Source: Agapetus fuscipes
Taxonomy: Eukaryota > Arthropoda > Insecta > Trichoptera > Glossosomatidae
DNA: 64,000 nt
NCBI GenBank assembly: GCA_951799405.1
Contig: OX637343.1
Location: 9,650,524 to 9,714,523, forward strand
Direction: 5' to 3'
A program made the translations under genes and the position numbers. Every line of letters begins with the position of its first letter. Position 1 is the stretch's first letter. Below are positions 59,201-64,000 of the stretch, piece after piece. The notes below the pieces were generated by a model, which saw nothing but the letters and a program-made list of their open reading frames with translations, did no database searches and was not told where the DNA came from.

Positions 59201-59474
59201 TGTCCATATCCTCCAACTGCTTCTCCTTCATTATTATACAAACCAGCATTACACAGCCATTCCTTCATCTATTCATAAACAATATACTTATGCATTATTG
59301 TTGCAGTTGGACACGTTGTACCGTGTGCTGGTCGACCGTAAGTGGACCGTGGGTCAGCTGGCAAACGCCGCCCTGCGCTTCTCCCACCAGACTCTGCACG
59401 AGCACTCCGCCATCCCCGACAACAACACACTCTTTGACGAGCTCATTGGCATCGACAAATACAACGGAGACTGA
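44292..59474 (+). CDS. PARG-like protein, 948 aa, 15 exons, probable pseudoenzyme
   Basis: Exons: 44292-44422, 44514-44710, 45072-45213, 45295-45388, 46069-46245, 46626-46790, 47636-47807, 48159-48299, 48830-49033, 50507-50708, 51339-51524, 51930-52257, 55521-55868, 58513-58704, 59307-59474. All have GT/AG borders and join in one frame. True PARG removes ADP-ribose chains from proteins. The fold signatures are LPCELPWW (7-14), the PARG helical region with FFSTYPKRTMKTHPTLQDFNF, FVTARLGGQVLAGSQSQES (about 231-249), RELNK (328-332), GNWGCG (850-855) and MVYYTAGN...LVDRKWTVGQL. Active PARG has VDFAN, GGG and QEE. Here these read VCFVT, GGQ and QES, so the catalytic Glu and the ADP-ribose-contacting Asp/Asn are gone. 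About 500 residues rich in Ser, Arg, Lys and Glu separate RELNK from GNWGCG. It may bind rather than cleave ADP-ribose, or have a scaffold role. Confidence 0.85.
45540..45790 (-). repeat. Repeat family L copy in PARG-like intron 4
   Basis: Inverse of 42490-42690: GGATTTCCGATAATCAGGG, TTCACAGCACTGT and TGAGTGTCTTTTGAAACT are shared. Confidence 0.5.
45845..46012. mobile_element. MITE family J, complete copy in PARG-like intron 4
   Basis: Ends GGCTGGAAGTCTCATC and GATGAGACTTCCAGCC are exact inverse copies, and the inverted match continues through TAATTCTTACC into the middle. The core is CAATCCAAGATGGCCGCAAA. It ends 56 bases before exon 5. Confidence 0.85.
46838..47162 (-). repeat. SINE B scrap followed by a repeat A copy, PARG-like intron 6
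   Basis: 46838-46900 resembles the head region of SINE B. 46903-47162 is a full minus-strand repeat A ending CCTATAAGTCAAGGAATTG. Confidence 0.75.
47405..47575. pseudogene. LINE scrap in PARG-like intron 6
   Basis: A segment including TGCATCTCATCATACAGGGA resembles the LINE fragment at 15890-15930, but it is heavily eroded. The remainder of the intron has no recognisable content. Confidence 0.35.
47840..48160. pseudogene. LINE scraps and repeat L in PARG-like intron 7
   Basis: 47845-47900 matches the LINE tail at 20500-20560 (GGTAGGAGTATGGGACTGGA). 47945-48020 resembles the LINE tail at 10300-10370 (GGCCTCCTCCAATCT). 48050-48158 is a repeat L fragment reaching to the exon 8 acceptor. Confidence 0.5.
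48391..48500 (-). mobile_element. SINE family C, head fragment, PARG-like intron 8
   Basis: The minus strand has TCCGGTTGATAGCTCAATTG and a box B variant (GGGTTTGATCCCC). Only the head and the start of the body are present. Confidence 0.75.
48598..48776 (+). mobile_element. SINE family B, 3' part, PARG-like intron 8
   Basis: Contains ATCGGGTAATTATTCATTTA, CCTGTTTCTAGCCGGGCAG and GGTAATTGAATTCCTCTTC, then an A-rich end. It ends about 50 bases before exon 9. Confidence 0.7.
49050..49215 (+). mobile_element. SINE family C, 3' part, PARG-like intron 9
   Basis: CTCGGGAGCTACAAAACCCC, AAATTGGTTGCGTAAGGCC and GTGAAAATAAATAAG are shared with the family body. It follows exon 9 at a distance of about 17 bases. 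Confidence 0.65.
49760..49952 (+). pseudogene. LINE 3' end with (TAAG)n tail, PARG-like intron 9
   Basis: RRPLTRWSDDNERVAGDWMQ, KAQDRDAWRD and the ending TCCAGCAGTGGATAAGAAGT match the LINE at 31278 in the sense direction. It ends with tandem AAGT units at 49933-49953. Confidence 0.85.
50061..50318 (+). mobile_element. SINE family B copy, PARG-like intron 9
   Basis: The head TTATAGCCCAGGGGGCCAAG with box B GGTTCGATCCCC is clear. The symmetric AT core and 3' part follow. Full length, sense to the host gene. Confidence 0.85.
50331..50492 (+). mobile_element. SINE family D with tRNA-like head, PARG-like intron 9
   Basis: The head CCATAGTCTGGTGGTTCATA with box B GGGTTTGAATCCC is tRNA-like. The body is short (ATGGCTCTTGAGGTGTGGTT) and ends AATATTATAATTATTA. 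The stretch from GACTCATAAAT on matches the 5S-headed copy at 56262-56597. It ends about 15 bases before exon 10. Confidence 0.75.
50939..51195 (+). repeat. Repeat family A copy, PARG-like intron 10
   Basis: Starts TGACTTATAGGTTGGTATGC and ends with three TTAGA units. Well preserved. Confidence 0.85.
52305..52567 (-). repeat. Repeat family A copy, PARG-like intron 12
   Basis: Starts TAATCTAAGTTGTCAAAATA and ends ACCTATAAGTCAAGGAAATT. It faces the plus-strand copy at 52678-52905 head to head, with a family I fragment (52583-52660) between them. Confidence 0.8.
52678..52905 (+). repeat. Repeat family A copy, PARG-like intron 12
   Basis: Starts TTCCTTGACTTTTAGGTTGG and ends ACAACTTTGATTATGGATTA. 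Confidence 0.8.
52917..53047. mobile_element. MITE family K, copy 1
   Basis: Ends TTTTGATAGCACCTCGAGCGG and CCGCTAGGGGTGCTATCCAAA are imperfect inverted repeats. The copy at 61661-61806 has the same ends and TTTTCACGAGGA-like interior in inverse. Confidence 0.7.
53380..54368. mobile_element. ~990-bp non-autonomous DNA transposon with ~60-bp inverted ends
   Basis: The left end 53380-53441 and the right end 54307-54368 are inverted copies, with TTTGTACCTTTTGTCTTGTG and CCTAATGATTTTCAGT shared and only a few mismatches. ATAA flanks both sides (53376-53379, 54369-54372), consistent with a 4-bp target duplication. The interior has no transposase frame and holds a SINE C tail (54241-54305). It lies in intron 12 of the PARG-like gene. 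Confidence 0.85.
54519..54754. mobile_element. MITE family F, complete copy
   Basis: GTATCGCCATATATAAGGTA at the left and ACCTTTAAGGTATTGATAT at the right, with GTAAAACTGAATAAGTG and its inverse CACTTATTCAGTCTTAC. Intron 12 of the PARG-like gene. Nearby 54755-55105 is AT-rich with nothing recognisable. Confidence 0.8.
55106..55421 (+). mobile_element. SINE family C copy, near full length
   Basis: Head GTCCGGTAGATAGCTCAGTT with box B GGGTTCGATCCCC, the complete body and the tail GTGTAGCTTAGTGCGTTTT. It ends about 100 bases before exon 13. Confidence 0.88.
56093..56975. mobile_element. Foldback element with ~130-bp inverted arms, PARG-like intron 13
   Basis: The left arm 56093-56222 (TTGTCGCTCGAGATTGAAGA, GATGACCTTTGG) and the right arm about 56835-56975 (CCAAAGGTCATCC, TCTTCAATCCCGAGCGACAA) are inverted copies. 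Outside the arms, 55990-56060 and 56700-56790 share CTCAATGTTTCGTCC. A SINE D copy sits between the arms. Confidence 0.75.
56262..56597 (-). mobile_element. SINE family D with 5S rRNA-derived head
   Basis: On the minus strand 56597-56508 reads like insect 5S rRNA: ATACCATGTTGAAAGCACCG, GGTTCTCATCAGATCACC, AGTTAAGCAACATTGGGCGC and CTACTTGGATGGGTGAC. It then switches to GACTCGTAAAT and a tRNA-like GGATTCAAATCCCGG, the family D body, and an AATATTATTATT tail. The 5S boxes needed for Pol III transcription are recognisable, but the 3' end of 5S is missing, so it is not a 5S gene. Confidence 0.85.
57138..57708 (-). repeat. Repeat family E, copy 3, split by a MITE
   Basis: 57138-57398 and 57685-57708 together match the family E 3' portion on the minus strand (ATTGTGTGGAATGTGG; AGTGGACCAATGTGTCC). 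Confidence 0.75.
57399..57684. mobile_element. Harbinger-like MITE with TTA target duplication
   Basis: Inverted ends GGGGCTGTCCATATATTACG and CGTAATTTATGGACGGCCCC. TTA flanks both sides (57396-57398, 57685-57687). The interior has two G-runs (57432-57441, 57631-57641) and no coding capacity. Confidence 0.85.
57709..58215. other. Gene-free part of PARG-like intron 13
   Basis: AT-rich intron sequence. Nothing recognised. Confidence 0.4.
58220..58425 (-). pseudogene. LINE fragment, C-terminal tail, PARG-like intron 13
   Basis: The minus strand encodes RGRPRQEYLEELEDV, then YADLKRAAQDREEWR, the typical end of insect LINE proteins. Only the tail is present. Confidence 0.75.
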
Positions 59475-59487
59475 AGCGCGTCATGTC

Positions 59488-59532
59488 TATCCGCCACTCT
59501 GTATACAGGTGTTATATACAGAGTGGCGGATA
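59488..59532. repeat. 18-bp perfect inverted repeat just after the PARG-like stop codon
   Basis: TATCCGCCACTCTGTATA (59488-59505) and its exact inverse (59515-59532) with a nine-base loop. It starts 14 bases after TGA, so it would form a strong hairpin in the 3' UTR. It could be a tiny MITE scar or an RNA element. Confidence 0.8.
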
Positions 59533-59571
59533 AATATCTTGGAATCTCTTTTTAATGTAAACAACAATATA

Positions 59572-60123
59572 CAGTCAAACTCGATTATAAGTATCATTTC
59601 TTGGCATATACGTTGGTATGAGGCTGACCATCCTTACTGTTAATTCATACGATTCAGTGTATTCAATGTAGTGTAGTTGCATTATTTCCATTAAGCACGC
59701 TCGTTATATACCAATGCCCGAACTAACAAATCAATGAATAATAGCTCATTATAGCCGTGAACTCGCTATATCTGTGAATTCGCTACATCTGTGAACTCGC
59801 TATATCCGTGAAATCGCTATTTCAGTGAACTCGCCATATCCGTGAACTCACTTTACCCGTGAACTCGGCTATATCCATAAACTCGCTATATCCGTGAACT
59901 CACTTTACCCGTGAACTCGCTATATCCATAAACTCGCTTTATCTGTGAACTCGCTAGATCCGTGAACTCACTATATCCCTGAACTCACTACATCCGTGAA
60001 CTCACTTTTCCCGTGAACTCGCTATATCCATAAACTCGCTTTATCTGTGAACTCGCTATATCCATGAACTCGCTATATCCGTGAACTCGCAATATCTGTG
60101 ATGACTATAACCGAGTTTGACTG
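59572..60123. mobile_element. Satellite array inside an element with pogo-like ends
   Basis: The outer ends CAGTCAAACTCGATTATAA (59572) and TATAACCGAGTTTGACTG (to 60123) are inverted and resemble pogo/Tigger-type termini. Inside, from about 59748, roughly 20 copies of an 18-bp unit such as CTCGCTATATCCGTGAA run in tandem. A repeat A head scrap is at 59603-59642. Confidence 0.75.
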
Positions 60124-60787
60124 AATTCCAAAAACTATTCTACTGGAGTCAAGGAGTCCAATGTAAATGTTTAAGTTTGTTCTTGAAATTTCTTTTTTAT
60201 ACCTAATTGTAAAATTATTTTTTCTCAACGATTATCTCTAATGAAAAGAAAAACCTGTTTTGGTTGTACGCACTGTGCCAAAGAATTTCTTTTAATTATT
60301 ATGCTATTTTAAAGTAAGAAGGGATAAACTAAATATCAAAAAAAAACAGGTACCTATGGATAGAAATTTTCAAGTTTGCATTTCATTTCTTGAAAAATTA
60401 TCAGAGTGTATGAAACTAATGCGTAAGCAATATTAGATATTAATGTAATATATAGTCAGGTAAAAGTATTGGAATTTTGTGAACCTCACAAAGTAATTTA
60501 ATCAACAAGAATATTAAAAAAAAAGTGTACATTGAATCAAATATAAATATTTGTCAGGCAGGATGTTGCAAATACCATGTTTGGGTTTCTCTATTCGATT
60601 TCAGGATGTACTTAGACCTCGGTGTAAAGTCTTATATATAGCTAGAAATCATAGACGTCGATAGCAAGCTATAAAACATGGCCGCTTGTAAAAACAATTG
60701 TCGTGCAGAAACGGTGCCTCATGAAGACATTGGCTACGACACCAGCCATTGACGTTTCTCCCATAACATTTTGTCTAATATCCACTA
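60124..60787. other. Gene-free stretch
   Basis: AT-rich. No gene or named repeat recognised. Confidence 0.4.
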
Positions 60788-60856
60788 GTTTTTTTTTCAT
60801 AAATAAATTTTTGAAGAGGAATGCAATTCACCAACCTATCTTGCCTGGCCAATTAA
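60788..60856 (-). mobile_element. SINE family B, tail fragment
   Basis: TTTTTTTTTCATAAATAAAT, GGAATGCAATTCACCAACC and CCTGGCCAATTAATAAT are shared. The head is absent. Confidence 0.65.
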
Positions 60857-60940
60857 TAATAGGCTATGGAATGCTCAGCTCTGCTGTATGGCTCTGAAAT
60901 TGGGTTCTAACACTTTTTAGGGGGAGGGGGCTAAAAACAA

Positions 60941-61226
60941 TGCGACTAAGCTACATATATAGTGTAACTTCTTGCTGCATTTTCCCCGAAAGAGTCGCAA
61001 GTGGTGGTGGCGCCTGACGACAACCACTTCAGTTAAAGTGGGTGTTTCCCAGCTCCCGAGTGGGCTGGTAGGTACTCATTTCTTGTGAAGGCTGAGTAGA
61101 CCTTCCCGGTATTTTTATTTTGGGTTTTGAAATAAACACCCAACCGAGAAAGCTAATTTGTGACACCCTTGGTGAGATTCGAACCCAGGCTCACAGCATC
61201 GAATGCAAGCACCAACTAAGCTATGG
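60941..61226 (-). mobile_element. SINE family C copy
   Basis: The body and tail are complete on the minus strand (GGGTTCGAATCTCACC as box B). The box A region is partly deleted. Confidence 0.78.
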
Positions 61227-61660
61227 TTTGTAATATGAAAGAAACATTTTTTTAAATAATTAGCTAAATTTTGTATGTTTATATAAATCTAAGATAATGT
61301 AAATCTACTTAAGTGCTGTTTTTTATGAACTTATATTATTGAATTTACGGTCAATAGCATACTTGTAGAATTGCTTAAAATAAATTAAATAACTGGAATA
61401 CTATATTTGTACAAAGTTATTTAAGTAATTCATTTTAGGTAATTTTACAAATATGCGGTGTTATTATTTATTTCAATTTTCTTATGAGTACCATTTTTCA
61501 AAACAAAACAAAAAAAACAAAAACTTTTCATTTGATAGAAAATAGAGCCATCTTTTTAAGTTTGTTGAATACATTTGAATATCCACAAAGATATAAAGTA
61601 AAAACAATCTTCCACCCCGGTTGTTTGTGTTCAATAACTTTTTCATTCATCAGGGATCCA

Positions 61661-61806
61661 ATTTTGATAGCACCCCTAGTGGCAGGTTTTTATTTTCTAT
61701 CCCCTTCCTTACTTGCCGAGTATCAATCCATCTATCACCTTTCCTCGTGAAAATCACTCAGTGACAGCGTGACAGCTAAAAATGACACTAGAGGGGCTAT
61801 CAAAAT
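61661..61806. mobile_element. MITE family K, copy 2
   Basis: Ends ATTTTGATAGCACCCCTAGT and CTAGAGGGGCTATCAAAAT are inverted. It is better preserved than 52917-53047. The surrounding 61230-62320 is AT-rich with no gene seen. Confidence 0.75.
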
Positions 61807-62319
61807 TAGACCTCTGAACAAAATTTAAATAACACCTATTGAAAATTTAATTTATATTGATGACTGACATCTGTTGAAAAATATAGAGTGAATTTATTTT
61901 CTCTGCGAAATAAAACTGAAAAATACCTACACACATACTTATCTTTTTTTTGTGTAATATTAGTTTTTTTTTTTTTAATTTAACAGTTTTTTACATAGAT
62001 GTCAGTAGTGGATAAAAATTAAACCCTAAATTTATTATTTTTTAAATTAATTGTAAAAGAAAAACTTACATGTATGTACTTAAGCAATATTGTTAAAAAA
62101 ATGTGATTTTTTAATTTTAAATAAAATTCATATCAAAATATTCATACAAATTAAACTGAGAAGAAAAAAAAGCTACAATGTTTACCCACCACTTTTTTTT
62201 GCTTACTGCCAATTTAAAAGTATGATAGCCTGCAGTTTGTCAGCACAACATTGAAGATGTAGGAAAAGAAAGAAAAATCAAGGTGGATGTGTAAAGGTGT
62301 AAAAACTAATAAATCAAAG

Positions 62320-62990
62320 CTCCATGGCAATCATTGATTGCCTGCTCGTCCCACGATGATAGTTCCCCATACCAACACAGCGCCTGAGCAAAAGGAGAAA
62401 CAGCTGATCTTTGTTATTATAGCGTAGATCAATGGACGCGGTATTTTCTGGCAGCCAATAAGCTTGATCTTGCAACAACACTGGTATTTTTTAAAGAGGG
62501 ACAGAATGGTAATCAACTAAACCTGTCATGGATACACACCTTATTTATGACAAGGATACGCCACTGAGACTGAGATGCTGCCGCTCATAACAGGGGTTTG
62601 ATGCTTTTGTAAACCGTTAGCACAGGTTTTTCAGCCACAACGCATTCTTCATCTCCACGCTGTCATCTGTTTCTATTTTCTTATATATTTTTTCTATTTT
62701 CTTAAATGTTTTTTCGATCAATGTTTTTTTTATACGGCTGGTCACGTATTGCACCCTCCGCGTGACCAGGCTGGAATAAATATTTTATTATTATTATTAT
62801 TACTATATCCACCTTGCTTTAGGTACATACCTTTCATCGTTTCTATTATTTATGTTTCTTGAATTTTCAAAATAGAGAAGTTCAAGATGGTCACTTTCAA
62901 GCAGCAGACAACAATAGAGTCGGAATAATTTGAAAAAAAATCTCTCGGGGTGACTTCAAAGTATGTATAACAAAATTGTCATCATCTTCT
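62320..62990. other. Gene-free stretch
   Basis: Includes GC-richer pieces at 62335-62475 and 62740-62780 (GGTCACG paired with CGTGACC) that look like remnants of a longer transposon I cannot place. Confidence 0.35.
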
Positions 62991-62994
62991 AAAG

Positions 62995-63235
62995 GCAGTG
63001 CCTCGTGCCGGCCATCTGTCTCTGTTGGTTGCCATCCTCTTGAGCTGCGAATAGGACAAGACTTCTACGAGCCACTTCAAATCATGGAAGTATGAAGCTT
63101 TTGTTTGTCTTCCCAAGATGTTTCCCTCAAAGTTGTTGATAAGAAAGGTGATATGATTAGCTTTTTGGTTAGCAACCCAGCGAGGTGATGCAATTTTCTT
63201 TAAATTTGTCTCCATTAGAAAAATAGACAATATTC
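62995..63235 (-). pseudogene. LINE fragment, C-terminal tail
   Basis: The minus strand encodes LGRQTKASYFHDLKWLVEV and LSYSQLKRMATNRDRWPARG, a LINE protein tail. Confidence 0.7.
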
Positions 63236-63446
63236 TTTTGAGGATATATGAGCAGTATCATTATTTTCTTTTATTTCTTAATTCTACTTTACTTGCCATC
63301 AATCGAAAACTGTGATTTTTTATAGGATTTGTATCATTGAAATAAAAAGTAAGAATTTCAGATTGCATATAAATTTATTTGAGGAATAACAATGGTTATA
63401 GATATTTAACAAAATAGTATAATAGCAAAAAATAGAGATTTATTTT

Positions 63447-63801
63447 ATATATCGCCCCTTTAAAGGTAAAAGTGAATAAGTGCTGATTCCCTGATTTGAG
63501 AAATTACGGATAAAACATTTTATATGATGTAACTTCTCATAGAAAGTTAACTAATTATAAGGTGGTGTTCTTGAAAACCTTTCAAACTACAGGATTTCCA
63601 CACTTGTTTTGTGTTTTCTCTTGTAGAAAATAGGAAAAAATCATAAGACAGTGCTAATGAAAAGGTTGCAAAAACTGCAGGATTTATAAACATTTTTAGA
63701 GTTTTCTATTGTAAAAAATGGGTAAAAATGTGCATTTATCTGAGAAACTCATGTTCGCTTAATATGTTACTTATTCAATTTTAACTTTAACATATCGATA
63801 T
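63447..63801. mobile_element. MITE family F, long copy
   Basis: Left end TATATCGCCCCTTTAAAGGT and right end TTTAACATATCGATAT, with GTGAATAAGTG and CTTATTCAATTTTA as inverse inner parts. About 100 bp longer than other copies because an internal segment (AAACTGCAGGATTTATAAAC) is duplicated. The rest to 64000 is AT-rich. Confidence 0.7.
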
Positions 63802-64000
63802 TGTAAATCAATTAAATGTGTTTCATTAAAATTTGTTGCTAAATAAAATAATATAAAAATCAATTAAACGAAGATCACTTCCTATTGCTTACATTTTGAT
63901 CAATGGTTTGTTTCTTCTCTCACAATTATTTGTTCTTGGATCGTGTCTCCGATAAATGGTTTGCCTATCGGCTACTGACAAATCCACAACTCGGGATCTC

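Noticed and set aside
59173..59643. A 156-residue open frame overlapping the last PARG-like exon
   Set aside because: It reads that exon in a different frame. The frame consistent with exon 14 gives the PARG-like C-terminus.
59748..60110. CRISPR-like array
   Set aside because: Units are directly adjacent with no unique spacers, and the genome is that of an insect.

Overview
The window looks like nuclear DNA of an insect, most likely a moth or butterfly. It is AT-rich, the genes have introns with GT/AG borders, and it holds Rebers-Riddiford RR-2 cuticular protein genes whose glycine/tyrosine-rich arms follow a GYGGLGYG pattern. It is also crowded with short retroposons and foldback elements. 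The order Lepidoptera is inferred from gene style and repeat content, not proven.

Region 1 (1-24 kb) is a cuticular protein cluster of five RR-2 genes. CPR-A (+) is cut by the left edge. CPR-B (-, 2698-4252), CPR-C (-, 7566-9457) and CPR-E (+, 21938-23850) are close paralogs. CPR-D (-, 13568-15429) is more diverged. B to E share one layout: a TATA promoter, a 15-nt first exon (MAFLK, MALLK or MSLSK), a second exon with the rest of the signal peptide and the Gly/Tyr arm, and a third exon with the chitin-binding R&R domain. Their products should be secreted by epidermal cells and packed into chitin. The near-identical promoters, arms and domains suggest joint expression and recent duplication or gene conversion.

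Region 2 (24-42.7 kb) has no gene I can support. It holds fragments of LINEs, three SINE families, many copies of one unclassified ~245-bp repeat, several MITEs, and a locally CpG-rich patch near 33.3-33.5 kb.

Region 3 (42.8-59.5 kb) has two divergent genes. Adenylate kinase 3 (-) has its coding region in one exon. A 15-exon gene (+) encodes a 948-residue poly(ADP-ribose) glycohydrolase-like protein. All 15 exons join in frame. The PARG fold signatures are present, but the catalytic Glu and the ADP-ribose-contacting Asp/Asn are replaced, and about 500 extra residues split the catalytic region. It looks like a PARG pseudoenzyme. Its introns are full of mobile elements.

Region 4 (59.5-64 kb) is gene-free. 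It holds an 18-bp satellite array inside an element with pogo-like ends, a SINE, a small MITE, a LINE remnant and a further MITE.

The most notable repeat finds are a SINE whose head is derived from 5S rRNA, while another copy with the same body has a tRNA-like head; an unclassified repeat family with roughly 25 copies; a ~1-kb foldback transposon with ~60-bp ends and a clean target duplication; and nested insertions that date one family against another.
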